DNA of 61,243 nt from JAQVEM01 sp964616545 (GCA_964616545.1 CAZTUA010000048.1:1-61243), one strand, 5' to 3'; counted from the first letter of the stretch, positions 34,850 through 44,114 are shown. Numbers and translations are program-made. The notes: a model not told the origin generated them from the sequence alone.

Positions 34850-35329
34850 ATGCCGGAAATTTTTTTTAAAAGACATAAATATGGATACAGGTTCCTTATC
34901 CCGGGGAGCCTTTTAATAATTATGTGTCTTTTTTTATGTTTGAGTCTGTGCTCATGTACGGTGTATCAGGAAGTTGAGAGTTTTTTTAAGGAAAGATTTT
35001 CGGCGGATAGGGAAATGGACAGGGCAACAGCAATTACTGAAGAGTTTTTTAATCTGCTGATAGACAAAAATTTCGAAGAAGCGTATGAATATTTAAGCAA
35101 CGCTGATAGAGAGTACGGAAGCGTGGAGGATTTTTCTAATGAGTTTACCGATGTTACGGATATTGTGTCTGTGGATATTAATTGGGTTGAAGTTAAGAGC
35201 AATATAGCCGCAGTAGGAATAGACCTGACAGAATCTTATGACGGGGAAGAAAAGATATTTAAAGATATTGAAGTTTCCCTTATAAAAGAAGAAGACAAAG
35301 ACTGGAAGATAGTGTTCTGGAAAAAATAA
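34850..35329 (+). CDS. Small lipoprotein with NTF2-like (DUF4878-type) domain
   Basis: 159 residues. A basic N-terminus and a hydrophobic segment (about 16-36) end in SLCSCTVY, a lipobox-like cysteine near 38-40. The rest (RATAITEEFFNLLIDKNFEEAYEYLS ... KDWKIVFWKK) has the helix-strand pattern of small secreted NTF2/DUF4878 domains, which close with a W-K-[IV] strand. No enzymatic motif. It precedes the phosphodiesterase gene by 32 bp and may be exported to the membrane outer face. Confidence 0.6.
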   Translation: MPEIFFKRHKYGYRFLIPGSLLIIMCLFLCLSLCSCTVYQEVESFFKERFSADREMDRATAITEEFFNLLIDKNFEEAYEYLSNADREYGSVEDFSNEFTDVTDIVSVDINWVEVKSNIAAVGIDLTESYDGEEKIFKDIEVSLIKEEDKDWKIVFWKK

Positions 35330-35361
35330 TATTATAAAAATTAAAACCGGAAGGATATAAA

Positions 35362-36150
35362 GTGAAAGTATTGTTTTTGGGGGATGTTTTCGGGAAACCG
35401 GGAAGAGAAATTTTAAAAAAGAAACTCCCGGTAATTGTGGAGGAAAATAACATAGATTTTGTTATCGCTAACGGGGAAAATGCGGCAGGCGGAATAGGAA
35501 TTACCCCGGATATCTGCAAAACGCTGCTCAATATGGGAGTGGATATTGTAACGTCCGGGAACCATATTTATAAAAAAAGAGAGATACTGGATTATATAAA
35601 TGAGCAGCCCCGGCTTTTAAAACCCGCCAATTATCCGCCGGGTACGCCGGGGAGCGGATATCACATTATGTCAGATAAAAAAAATAATAAAATTGCTGTT
35701 ATAAATCTTTGTGGAAGAGTTTTTATAGATTGCTTTGATTGCCCGTTCAGAACCGCTGATAAAATTTTAAATAACATAAGAGAAGAGACCCGGACAATAA
35801 TTGTGGATTTTCACGCTGAGGTTACTTCCGAGAAAGTTGCCATGGGCTGGTATCTTGATGAAAGGGTGAGTGCAGTTGTCGGCACCCATACGCACGTGCA
35901 GACTGCGGACGAGAGGGTACTGCCCGGCGGCACAGCATATATTACCGATGTCGGAATGGTTGGACCAAGAAACTCTGTTATAGGGGTAAAAAAGGAGAAT
36001 ATCATAAAGAGATTTCTGACTCTGATGCCCCAGAAATTTACAGTTTCCGATGACGATTACCTTATTAATGCAGTTGTAATTGATATTAACGAAAGAGACG
36101 GAAGAGCCAGCAGTATAACCAGATTAAATCTGGCGATTGAGAGTGAATAA
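35362..36150 (+). CDS. YmdB-family metallophosphoesterase
   Basis: 262 residues, TIGR00282/YmdB family. FLGDVFGKPGRE, IANGENAAGGIGITPD and TSGNHIYKKREI provide the metal ligands (D, N, H). VDFHAEVTSEKVAMGW and GTHTHVQTADERVLPGGTAYITDVGM complete the dinuclear site. The B. subtilis homologue hydrolyses 2',3'-cyclic nucleotides and affects biofilm and sporulation programmes; the physiological role here is not known. The start is GTG at 35362 with CCGGAAGGA upstream. Confidence 0.9.
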   Translation: MKVLFLGDVFGKPGREILKKKLPVIVEENNIDFVIANGENAAGGIGITPDICKTLLNMGVDIVTSGNHIYKKREILDYINEQPRLLKPANYPPGTPGSGYHIMSDKKNNKIAVINLCGRVFIDCFDCPFRTADKILNNIREETRTIIVDFHAEVTSEKVAMGWYLDERVSAVVGTHTHVQTADERVLPGGTAYITDVGMVGPRNSVIGVKKENIIKRFLTLMPQKFTVSDDDYLINAVVIDINERDGRASSITRLNLAIESE

Positions 36151-36308
36151 TTTTTTTAAGTGGGGCCCGGGCGGAAGCGTCCGCGGTAAATGAAGCGGAA
36201 GCAATAAATGTGACGGGTATAATGGAATAGATACACCAGAAGCAATCAAAGATAGAAGCCTGAAATAAGCGCACAGGATAAAGGGACAGTATAAAGGATA
36301 AGGGTAAA

Positions 36309-37868
36309 ATGAGGGGTACAAATAATATAAATAATAAAGATAGAGCAGATTTCAGGGTTAAAGATATAAAGAATGAGCGGTTTATGCAGGATAAGGTTAT
36401 TTTAAAGGCCTTAAAAACCATAGAGTCCTATAAAATGATAAAAAGAGGAGACAGGGTGCTTATTTCTATCTCTGGCGGTCCGGATTCCACCTTTTTAACG
36501 CACCTGCTTTATCTTTTAAGGCCGCATCTCAACCTGACTCTTTTTGGATTCAGCCTTGACCACATGACAAGAAGCGGTGAATCAACAGCAGATGCCCGGT
36601 TTGTAAGAGAATTATGCAGGGAAATGGATATTAAATTATTTGAGCAGAAAATAGATGTGGCAAAATGGTGCATGTCAAATAAACTTTCTTTTCAGGAAGG
36701 AGCAAGAAAAATAAGGATAGAAAAACTGATAGAAATTTCAGAAAAGAAAAGAATAGATAGAATTGCCACGGGCCATAATGCCGGTGACAGCATAGAGACC
36801 TTTTTTATAAACCTGATGCGCGGTGCGGGAGCAGGGGGGCTATCCGGAATAAAACCGGTTGCCGGTAAGTTCATAAGGCCGCTGATAGAAATTCGCGGAG
36901 AAGATATAGTTTCTTATATGAATGAAAAAAAGATTTCTTACTGCATGGACAGGACAAATGTTGAAAACATATATTTTAGAAACAGGATAAGGAACATTCT
37001 TATCCCTTTTATAAGCAGGCATTTTGGTGAATCCTTTAAAATAAATATATTGAGGCTGGCAGGTATACTGAGAGACGAAGATGATTTTTTAAGGCAGTAT
37101 ACTGCAGCGATAGTAAAAGATATTGTAACGGTGGAGTGCCGGGGAAATGACGGGAAACCGGCCTTTATTAAAATGCCTATCTTAAAAATAACGGATAAGA
37201 AAGTAGCCATACAGAGAAGGATTATAATGCAGATCCTGGAAATGATGGCAGGGAACCTCAAAGATATAACTTTTAAAAATATTGATGATATTTTAAGAAT
37301 GTGCTTCCCCGGGGGAGAGAGTAAAATTATCTGTCCTGAAGAAAAAATAAGGGTTTTTAAAATCGGGAATTACATATATTTTGCCGGAATCGGCCATATG
37401 GAAATTCTTCCGGACGAGTTTGTGCGGTTTTTAAAATATTATGAACCGGTAAGAACCGTGGATAAAACAGAAAGAAAAGAAAAAGAAGTAAAAATAGGCG
37501 AACGCCTCAGGCTGGAGGATTTTAATATAGAGCTATATAGCGAAATCCTAAAAAATGACAGCAGCAGGATAAATTTAAATGAAGTCCCGGCTATGGAAGC
37601 TTTTATGGATTATGATAGAATTAAACCTCCGGTTAAGGTAAGGAGCCGTAAAAAGGGTGATAAATTTTATCCCCTGGGCATGGATGCCATCAAGAAGCTT
37701 AAAGACTTCTTTATTGATAATAAAATCCCCGTGCACCTGAGAGGCCTGGTCCCTGTATTTACCGATGAGGAGAAAATAATCTGGGTGGGCGGCTGCAGGA
37801 TTGATAACCGGGTAAAGGTAACCGGGAATACCAGAGAGGTCCTGCATTTAAAGTTATTTAAAAAATAA
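36309..37868 (+). CDS. tilS: tRNA(Ile)-lysidine synthase
   Basis: 519 residues. Converts C34 of the CAT-anticodon tRNA-Ile to lysidine. The PP-loop VLISISGGPDSTFLTHLL near 50 is the ATP pyrophosphatase signature. FSLDHMTRSGESTADARFV and ATGHNAGDSIETFFINLMRGAGAGGLSGI are typical TilS blocks. The C-terminal TilS domain includes VRSRKKGDKFYPLGMDAIKKLKDFFIDNKIP and IIWVGGCRIDNR. M1 at 36309 has AAGGATAAGGG upstream. M26 at 36384 would remove a non-conserved N-terminal extension. It leads the tilS-hpt-ftsH-fol group. Confidence 0.94.
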   Translation: MRGTNNINNKDRADFRVKDIKNERFMQDKVILKALKTIESYKMIKRGDRVLISISGGPDSTFLTHLLYLLRPHLNLTLFGFSLDHMTRSGESTADARFVRELCREMDIKLFEQKIDVAKWCMSNKLSFQEGARKIRIEKLIEISEKKRIDRIATGHNAGDSIETFFINLMRGAGAGGLSGIKPVAGKFIRPLIEIRGEDIVSYMNEKKISYCMDRTNVENIYFRNRIRNILIPFISRHFGESFKINILRLAGILRDEDDFLRQYTAAIVKDIVTVECRGNDGKPAFIKMPILKITDKKVAIQRRIIMQILEMMAGNLKDITFKNIDDILRMCFPGGESKIICPEEKIRVFKIGNYIYFAGIGHMEILPDEFVRFLKYYEPVRTVDKTERKEKEVKIGERLRLEDFNIELYSEILKNDSSRINLNEVPAMEAFMDYDRIKPPVKVRSRKKGDKFYPLGMDAIKKLKDFFIDNKIPVHLRGLVPVFTDEEKIIWVGGCRIDNRVKVTGNTREVLHLKLFKK

Positions 37869-37911
37869 GTTTATTATGATTTAATAAATTCATAAAAAAC
37901 CGGAGTGATAG

Positions 37912-38487
37912 ATGGGATTATATGAGATAAAAAAAATTGATGGTGAAACGGTAGTTATATGTGACAATACCAGGGTAAAAATACTTATTGATGAAAAGAC
38001 TCTCAGCAGGAGAGTAAAGGAGCTGGGCCGCCAGATTACCAGGGATTACAGGGATAGAAATCCTGTTCTGGTGGCAATTTTAAGGGGTTCATTTATCTTT
38101 ATTGCTGATATTTGCAGGGAGATAAAAATACCGGTCACTTTTGATTTTATGGCCGTTTCAAGTTACGGGAATTCAAGGGTAAGTTCGGGTATTGTAAGGA
38201 TAACCAAGGACCTTGAATCCAGTATTGAAAATAAAGAAATAATAATCATAGAGGATATAGTTGATTCAGGGAGAACGCTGAACTACCTTGTAAAGAATCT
38301 TGAAGCCAGAAATCCCAGAAGCATAGAAGTATGTGCGCTCCTGGATAAAGATGTACCGAGGAAAACGAAAAACAGGGTTAAATATAAAGGGTTTGATATA
38401 CCGAATAAGTTTGTGGTAGGATATGGGCTTGATTTTGCGGAGAAATATAGAAATTTCCCTTTTATAGGTTACATTGAAAATGGATAG
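37912..38487 (+). CDS. hpt: Hypoxanthine phosphoribosyltransferase
   Basis: 191 residues. It transfers ribose-phosphate from PRPP to hypoxanthine or guanine. The PRPP loop IIIIEDIVDSGRTLNYLV is intact, as are VAILRGSFIFIADI and VVGYGLDFAEKYRNFPFIGYI. It lies between tilS and ftsH in the order found in most Gram-positive bacteria. It could use purines imported by the NCS2 permease at 6.3 kb (inference). Confidence 0.95.
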   Translation: MGLYEIKKIDGETVVICDNTRVKILIDEKTLSRRVKELGRQITRDYRDRNPVLVAILRGSFIFIADICREIKIPVTFDFMAVSSYGNSRVSSGIVRITKDLESSIENKEIIIIEDIVDSGRTLNYLVKNLEARNPRSIEVCALLDKDVPRKTKNRVKYKGFDIPNKFVVGYGLDFAEKYRNFPFIGYIENG

Positions 38488-38543
38488 TAATTATACTATT
38501 ATCTAAAAGTGACCGAAAAAATTATAAGGAGTTGTTTAAAAAT

Positions 38544-40481
38544 TTGAAAAATAATAAAGGATTTAACAAGAGAACACTAAAGAATATTGCATTACTGGTA
38601 CTGCTCATAGTGGTTATGTTTTTGATTTTGAGAAGCCCTCTGTTTCTTACATCCACTGTTGTGGAGTTTAATTTAAATGAATTTGTTGAGGCAGTCGAAA
38701 ATGACCGTATAAGTACCTCTGAACCAATGATTATAAAGGGTGAAGATAAAATAATAGAAGGCGAATTAAAGGATAAGTCAAAATTTAAAGTCGAATTCCT
38801 GCAGGAATATAACGTTACCCAGTTATTGCTGGATAATGACCTGCCTTTTAAAGTTGATAACCAGAAGCAGTCAATGTGGATACAGATTCTGGTAGGCGCC
38901 CTGCCGTTTATTATATTATTCGGCCTGATATTCTTTATGATGAATCAGCTTCAGGGCGGAGGCTCCAAGGTGCTCCAGTTTGGAAAGAGCAAGGCAAGGC
39001 TGGCGGATAAAAGCAAGAAAAGAGTTACATTCAAGGATGTTGCGGGGGTCGAAGAAGCCGTGGAAGAATTAAGAGAAATTGAGGAATTTCTTGAAAACCC
39101 TAATAAATTTAAATCAATGGGGGCAAAAATTCCCAAAGGAGTTCTCCTGTACGGACCTCCGGGTACCGGGAAAACACTTCTGGCAAGAGCTGTAGCCGGT
39201 GAAGCGGGAGTACCGTTCTTTAGCATAAGCGGTTCTGAATTTGTTGAAATGTTTGTGGGAGTTGGTGCATCCAGGGTAAGGGACCTATTTAATCAGGCAA
39301 AAGCCAACCAGCCTGCAATTGTATTTATGGACGAAATTGATGCTGTGGGAAGGCACAGAGGAGCAGGGCTTGGCGGAGGCCATGATGAGAGAGAACAGAC
39401 CCTCAACCAGCTGCTTGTTGAAATGGATGGATTTGATATTGACAGCACGGTAATATTGATAGCGGCTACCAACAGGCCGGATATCCTTGACCCCGCGCTG
39501 TTGAGGCCCGGCAGGTTTGACAGGCAGATTGTGGTGGACAGGCCCGACCTTAAAGGCAGGGAGGAGATACTCGGGATACATGCAAGGGGCAAGCCACTTG
39601 AAAAAGGTATCAATTTAAGTACTATAGCAAAGCAGACGCCCGGATTTACGGGCGCGGATCTGGCTAACCTGTTTAATGAGGCCTCTTTACTGGCTGCAAG
39701 GCATAATAAGAAAAAAATAACCATGTTTGAGATAGAAGAAGCGGTAGAGAGAGTTATAGCAGGACCGGAGAAAAAAACAAGAGTCATATCAGAAGAAGAA
39801 AAGAGAATAATAGCATATCATGAATCGGGACACGCAATACTTTCATATGTGCTTCCCCATACTGATCCCATTCATAAAATATCAATCATATCGAGGGGAA
39901 GGGCCCTTGGCTATGTAATCACACTGCCAGAAGAAGACAGGTTTTTAAAATCAAAGAGAGAGCTTATAGATAATATTACCCAGCTTCTGGGAGGAAGAGT
40001 CAGCGAAGAGATGAACTTCAATGATATAACTTCCGGAGCACAGAATGATCTGGAAAGGGCCACAAAGATAACGAGAAAAATGGTTACAGAATACGGAATG
40101 AGCGAAAGACTGGGCCCGATTACTTTCAAAGGCGAAGAAGACGAAGTATTTCTTGGGAAGGAAATTGCCTCCAGACCTCATTACAGCAATGAAATTGCTT
40201 CGGCTATAGATGAAGAAGTCCGCCGTATAGTTACCGAGAGTTATGATAGAGCAAAGAAAATACTCAAGGAGAATAAGAAAACGCTGGGCGTTCTTGCTTC
40301 TGAGTTGATGAGAAAAGAAACTTTAGGCAGGGAAGAGATAATTAAGATATTATCAAAAGTAGAGAGCTATAAAACCAGAAGATTTGAACAGCTGGAAGAA
40401 AAGGGGAAAGTTTTAAGCAAGGGTAAGAAAGCAAAGAAAGCGGTAAAGAGAAAATCAGCAAAAACAGCCGGTAAGAAGTAA
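38544..40481 (+). CDS. ftsH: Membrane-bound AAA+ zinc protease FtsH
   Basis: About 645 residues. Two membrane segments (about 14-32 and 113-134) frame an external domain. Walker A YGPPGTGKT, Walker B IVFMDEIDAVGRHRG and the SRH with ATNRPDILDPALLRPGRFDR make up the AAA module. The zinc site HESGH (YHESGHAILSYV) is intact. A Lys-rich tail ends the protein. The frame also permits a TTG at 38532, but AAGGAG lies directly against it. The TTG at 38544 is 12 nt from that site and fits better. FtsH degrades misassembled membrane proteins and short-lived regulators. Confidence 0.95.
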   Translation: MKNNKGFNKRTLKNIALLVLLIVVMFLILRSPLFLTSTVVEFNLNEFVEAVENDRISTSEPMIIKGEDKIIEGELKDKSKFKVEFLQEYNVTQLLLDNDLPFKVDNQKQSMWIQILVGALPFIILFGLIFFMMNQLQGGGSKVLQFGKSKARLADKSKKRVTFKDVAGVEEAVEELREIEEFLENPNKFKSMGAKIPKGVLLYGPPGTGKTLLARAVAGEAGVPFFSISGSEFVEMFVGVGASRVRDLFNQAKANQPAIVFMDEIDAVGRHRGAGLGGGHDEREQTLNQLLVEMDGFDIDSTVILIAATNRPDILDPALLRPGRFDRQIVVDRPDLKGREEILGIHARGKPLEKGINLSTIAKQTPGFTGADLANLFNEASLLAARHNKKKITMFEIEEAVERVIAGPEKKTRVISEEEKRIIAYHESGHAILSYVLPHTDPIHKISIISRGRALGYVITLPEEDRFLKSKRELIDNITQLLGGRVSEEMNFNDITSGAQNDLERATKITRKMVTEYGMSERLGPITFKGEEDEVFLGKEIASRPHYSNEIASAIDEEVRRIVTESYDRAKKILKENKKTLGVLASELMRKETLGREEIIKILSKVESYKTRRFEQLEEKGKVLSKGKKAKKAVKRKSAKTAGKK

Positions 40482-40703
40482 AAAAATCAGAAGGTAAAAA
40501 ATTTTATTCAGGCAGACTATTTCATGTCCAGAAGAAAACCTTACTTTTAGTGTAACTTTCAGTATTCTCAGAAGAATTGCATACAGTACCCGGCACTAAC
40601 AGCAAATTTTTTAAAAAATATACGAAAGCTTATTAATAATACTTTTTAAGGGATTCAGGTTGTTGTTTATCATAATATCAAATCTGGAGATAGGAGCGGG
40701 TAA

Positions 40704-41270
40704 TTGGATAGAAAAATGATAGAAGAAGGAGTAAGGCTGATATTAAAAGGTATCGGGGAAAATATAAACAGGGAAGGTTTAAGCGGAACCCCCGGAAGAG
40801 TTGCCGGGATGTATGAAGAGATATTCAGCGGAATAGGTAAGAACCCATCAGCAGAGGTGGGGACAGAATTTGATGAAAATCATGACGAGATAATACTTGT
40901 AAAAGATATACCTTTTTACTCAGTATGCGAACATCATATGGTGCCTTTCATCGGTAAGGCCCATATAGCCTATATCCCCAATAAAACGGGCAAAATTATC
41001 GGTTTAAGCAAGCTTGTAAGAGTACTGGAGGTTGTGGCAAAAAGGCTGCAGGTTCAGGAAAGATTAACATCCATTGTGGCAGACACTATTATGAAGAGTA
41101 TCAAACCAAGAGGAGTTCTGGTTATTGTTGAAGCCGAGCATTTATGCATGAGCATGAGGGGTGTAAAGAAACCAAATACACTTACCGTAACATCTGCTGT
41201 GAGGGGCCTGTTTAGAGAGAACCCGGCTTCAAGGGCTGAGGTAATGGCACTTATAAAGAAAAATGGTTAG
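40704..41270 (+). CDS. folE: GTP cyclohydrolase I
   Basis: 188 residues. First step from GTP to dihydroneopterin triphosphate. EGLSGTPGRVAGMYEEIF, the zinc ligands in YSVCEHHMVPFIGKAHIAYIP and the later EAEHLCMSMRGVKKPN are all present, as is GLSKLVRVLEVVAKRLQVQERLT. It starts at TTG 40704 after GGAGCGGG. It opens the folE-folP-folBK unit, which lacks a dihydrofolate reductase gene. Confidence 0.96.
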   Translation: MDRKMIEEGVRLILKGIGENINREGLSGTPGRVAGMYEEIFSGIGKNPSAEVGTEFDENHDEIILVKDIPFYSVCEHHMVPFIGKAHIAYIPNKTGKIIGLSKLVRVLEVVAKRLQVQERLTSIVADTIMKSIKPRGVLVIVEAEHLCMSMRGVKKPNTLTVTSAVRGLFRENPASRAEVMALIKKNG

Positions 41271-41289
41271 GATATGGTCGGGATAACAG

Positions 41290-42519
41290 ATGAGTTTTAA
41301 AATAAGGGCATTAAATATTAAAAACAGGCAGGAAGGTTTAAAGGAATTTAAAAAAATCGGAGCCACTTCTGCCGGGTCCAAGATAATGGTAGAAAAGATT
41401 TTCCCTCTGTCCCTCAAGATCAGGGGCGTAAGCCCGGTTGCGGCTAATATATTAAAACAGGAAATGCTTGCACGGGCAGGAGATGTAGTTACATCAAGAA
41501 ATACACTTGCAGGGGCGGGGAATAGAGAAGAGGGAGCATCCGGAACGGATGTAATTATCCAGGGCACGGTAAAAAGCATAAAAAGCCTGGCCGAAAAGAT
41601 AAAAGAACAGCCATTTGGATTAAAAGCTCTGGCCGGTGACCTGAAAAGATATCTTGAAAGATTGGATAAAAACAGGAAAAGAGGACAAATAAGGATAGGC
41701 AAAAAAAATTTTAATCCCGCTGCAGATATAATAATAATGGGAATTTTAAATGTTACGCCTGATTCATTTTACGATGGCGGATATTATTTTGATAAAGATA
41801 AAGCTTACGCGAGAGTTGAGAGAATGGTAAGCGAGGGTGCGGATATAATTGATGTCGGGGGAATGTCAACAAGACCGGGTTCTCTGCCGGTAAGCGCTGA
41901 AGAAGAGATTGAAAGAGTTATCCCGGTGATAGAGCACATAAAGAAAAATTATGACATTTTAATATCTGCAGATACTTACAGGTCTGAAGTTGCCGGAAAG
42001 GCAATAGATGCTGGAGCTCACATGATTAATGATATAAGCGGCCTTTCAATGGATAAAAATATGAAGGAAGTAGTTGCCGCAAGCGGCGTTTCTTTAGTTA
42101 TAATGCACATAAGGGGAACGCCGGAGAATATGCAGAAAAATCCGGAGTATAAAAATGTAATAGATGAAATATATGATTATCTTGAAGATAGAACAGGCAT
42201 AGCGGTGGATTCTGGAATAAAACCGGAAAAGATAATTATAGACCCGGGTATAGGATTTGGAAAAACTCTTGAGCACAATCTCGAAATAATAAATAAAATC
42301 AGCGAATTCAAGGCTCTGGGATACCCCGTAATGATAGGAGCTTCAAGGAAATCTTTTATTGGAGGCATACTTGATCTGCCCGCCGGGGAGAGGCTGGAAG
42401 GCAGCCTTGCGGCTGCGGTCTATTCTGTTATAAACGGGATTAATGTTTTAAGGGTTCACGATGTAAAAGAAACCCTCCGGGCGGTCAGTGTTGCAAAAAG
42501 CATCATTAATGGATTTTAG
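41290..42519 (+). CDS. folP: Dihydropteroate synthase with N-terminal extension
   Basis: 409 residues, against about 270-290 for the core enzyme. The core starts near residue 150: IIIMGILNVTPDSFYDGGYY, DIIDVGGMSTRPG, ISADTYRSEVAGKAIDAGAHMINDISG, IIIDPGIGFGKTLEHNLEII and MIGASRKSFIGGIL. It condenses pABA with the pterin pyrophosphate. The first 145 residues are a separate alpha/beta domain seen in many Gram-positive enzymes (KIMVEKIFPLSLKIRGVSPVAANILKQEML), function unknown. It starts 19 bp after folE. Confidence 0.94.
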   Translation: MSFKIRALNIKNRQEGLKEFKKIGATSAGSKIMVEKIFPLSLKIRGVSPVAANILKQEMLARAGDVVTSRNTLAGAGNREEGASGTDVIIQGTVKSIKSLAEKIKEQPFGLKALAGDLKRYLERLDKNRKRGQIRIGKKNFNPAADIIIMGILNVTPDSFYDGGYYFDKDKAYARVERMVSEGADIIDVGGMSTRPGSLPVSAEEEIERVIPVIEHIKKNYDILISADTYRSEVAGKAIDAGAHMINDISGLSMDKNMKEVVAASGVSLVIMHIRGTPENMQKNPEYKNVIDEIYDYLEDRTGIAVDSGIKPEKIIIDPGIGFGKTLEHNLEIINKISEFKALGYPVMIGASRKSFIGGILDLPAGERLEGSLAAAVYSVINGINVLRVHDVKETLRAVSVAKSIINGF

Positions 42520-42545
42520 CATTATTTAATAATAGTATAACTGAT

Positions 42546-43460
42546 ATGTTTAAAATAATAATAAAAAACCTAAATCTATTCGGATATCACGGGGTCAGAG
42601 AGAGCGAGAAGAAAAACGGCCAGAACTTTTGTTTTAATATTGAAATTTTACTTAATAGCAGCGATATTCCGGCTACTGATAACCTGGATGACACACTGAA
42701 CTATTCCAGGGTAATAGAACTTGTAAAGGATATAAACAGCAGCCAGAGATGCGATCTTCTGGAAACCCTGTCCAGGGTTATGGCTGGCAGGATTATGGAA
42801 ATGTCGCTTCTTATAGAGAGAGTGGCCGTAAGAATAGAGAAAACATCCCCGCCAGCAAAGGAAAATCTAGATTCTCTGGGAATTGAGTACGTACTGGACA
42901 GAAAAAACTTTAAAAGCAGTGATAGAAGCATTGATAAGAGTGACAGCGGAAGAGAACCGGAACCGGACGGAGCGGATGTCTATATGTCGCTGGGGTCAAA
43001 TATCGGGAATAAAGAGAATAATTTAAAGAAAGCTGTTGAGCTCATTAATAGAAATCCTAATATCAGGGTACTCAGGGTATCCTCAATATATGAAACAGAG
43101 CCGATGTATCTAAAAGACCAGAATTACTTTTACAACATTGTTCTTAAGGCAAAAGCAGAAGGAGGAATCAGCCCTTTTGAAGTACTGGGGTTCTTAAAGG
43201 GCATTGAGTTTGGTTTTGGCAGTAAAAAAGATACCAGATATGGGCCAAGAATTATAGATATAGACCTGCTGTATTTTGGAGAGATGTTTATAGATTCAGA
43301 TTTTCTGACAATACCGCACTCCGGTGTGGAGGAAAGAAAATTCGTGCTCGTACCATTAAGCGAGATAGCTCCTGAATTTGTGATAAAAGGGAAAAATATA
43401 GAAGAATTCATCGAGCAGTCCGGGCTTACCGAAGAGGTAAAAAGAGTAAAAGGCTGGTAA
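42546..43460 (+). CDS. folK: Fused dihydroneopterin aldolase and HPPK
   Basis: 304 residues with two enzymes in one chain. FolB is about 1-120: IIIKNLNLFGYHGVRESEKKNGQNF, DDTLNYSRV. A charged linker (about 121-142) follows. FolK is about 143-300: DVYMSLGSNIGNKENNLKKAV, SSIYETEPM, FGFGSKKDTRYGPRIIDIDLL and IPHSGVEERKFVLVPLSEIAP, with the ATP/Mg Asp pair in IDIDLL. Together they convert dihydroneopterin to hydroxymethyl-dihydropterin pyrophosphate, the substrate of FolP encoded just upstream. folB-folK fusions are known in some bacteria. Confidence 0.95.
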   Translation: MFKIIIKNLNLFGYHGVRESEKKNGQNFCFNIEILLNSSDIPATDNLDDTLNYSRVIELVKDINSSQRCDLLETLSRVMAGRIMEMSLLIERVAVRIEKTSPPAKENLDSLGIEYVLDRKNFKSSDRSIDKSDSGREPEPDGADVYMSLGSNIGNKENNLKKAVELINRNPNIRVLRVSSIYETEPMYLKDQNYFYNIVLKAKAEGGISPFEVLGFLKGIEFGFGSKKDTRYGPRIIDIDLLYFGEMFIDSDFLTIPHSGVEERKFVLVPLSEIAPEFVIKGKNIEEFIEQSGLTEEVKRVKGW

Positions 43461-43502
43461 TAGATTTTACCGGACAATTCATACAGTAAATAAAGAATCA
43501 CC

Positions 43503-43551
43503 TTGACTTATGGGCATATGTTCATTAAAATAATAATGGTCTTATGTCCAT
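43503..43551 (+). promoter_or_regulatory. Promoter with two palindromic operator sites
   Basis: TTGACT (43503-43508), a 17-bp spacer and TAAAAT (43526-43531) make a strong promoter. The spacer contains ATGGGCATATGTTCAT (43510-43525). A second site, ATGGTCTTATGTCCAT, lies at 43536-43551 over the start point, 26 bp centre to centre. Both are imperfect palindromes of the form ATGGnCATATGnCCAT. A related site occurs at 57332-57347. Confidence 0.65.
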
Positions 43552-43620
43552 AATACTTAATTTTGGTGTTTTACAGTATTAAAAAATTAAAATTTAAATA
43601 ATTTAAAGGAGGGAATGGAA

Positions 43621-44004
43621 ATGCCAGGAGGAGACAGAACAGGACCAGCAGGAATGGGTCCGATGACAGGAAGAGCTGCCGGTTATTGTACCGGTAATTC
43701 AGTTCCCGGATACATGAATCCATACGGTGGAAGGTATGGTGGAGCTGGCAGGGCCTTTGGAGCAGGATTTGGAAGAGGCCGCGGGTATAGAAATCGTTTT
43801 TATGCTACAGGTCTTCCCGGATGGGCAAGATACAATATGGGATATCCTGCCTGGGGAGGCGCGGAAGGATATCCGTATCCTGTTGATATAGAACCAGAGC
43901 AGGAAAAGGAAATGTTAAAAAGCCAATCCGAGGCTCTAAAGAAAGAGATGGAGCAGATAAAAAAAAGACTGGATGAAATATCAAAAGAAAAAGGAACTAA
44001 ATAG
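43621..44004 (+). CDS. DUF5320-like Gly-rich protein with coiled-coil tail
   Basis: About 127 residues. The N-terminus MPGGDRTGPAGMGPMTGRAA is shared with the small protein at 46510. A Gly/Arg/Tyr-rich low-complexity middle (about 20-85) follows. The C-terminus (about 88-127; EQEKEMLKSQSEALKKEMEQ and on) is a coiled coil. DUF5320 proteins are found beside Mrp and NifX-family genes in anaerobes; the role is unknown. The AGGAGGG site fits the ATG at 43621 better than the one at 43615. It is the first gene after the palindrome-bearing promoter. Confidence 0.8.
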   Translation: MPGGDRTGPAGMGPMTGRAAGYCTGNSVPGYMNPYGGRYGGAGRAFGAGFGRGRGYRNRFYATGLPGWARYNMGYPAWGGAEGYPYPVDIEPEQEKEMLKSQSEALKKEMEQIKKRLDEISKEKGTK

Positions 44005-44016
44005 AAAATAAAGTTA

Positions 44017-44093
44017 AAAGAGGAAGGATAGGCTAAATAATCCGGATAAATACATTGTTTTATATTTCTGGAAATAACCTATCCTTCCTCTTT
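44017..44093 (+). terminator. Long inverted repeat between the DUF5320 gene and mrp
   Basis: The 16-bp arms 44017-44032 and 44078-44093 (AAAGAGGAAGGATAGG and its exact complement) enclose a 45-nt loop. TTTAAT follows. The strong stem suggests termination or mRNA processing that would separate DUF5320 from the genes downstream. Confidence 0.6.
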
Positions 44094-44114
44094 AATTAAT
44101 AAAAAGGTGTTTAA

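Noticed and set aside
39293..39787. A 164-codon minus-strand frame inside ftsH
   Set aside because: It overlaps the conserved AAA module of FtsH and shows no recognisable protein features.
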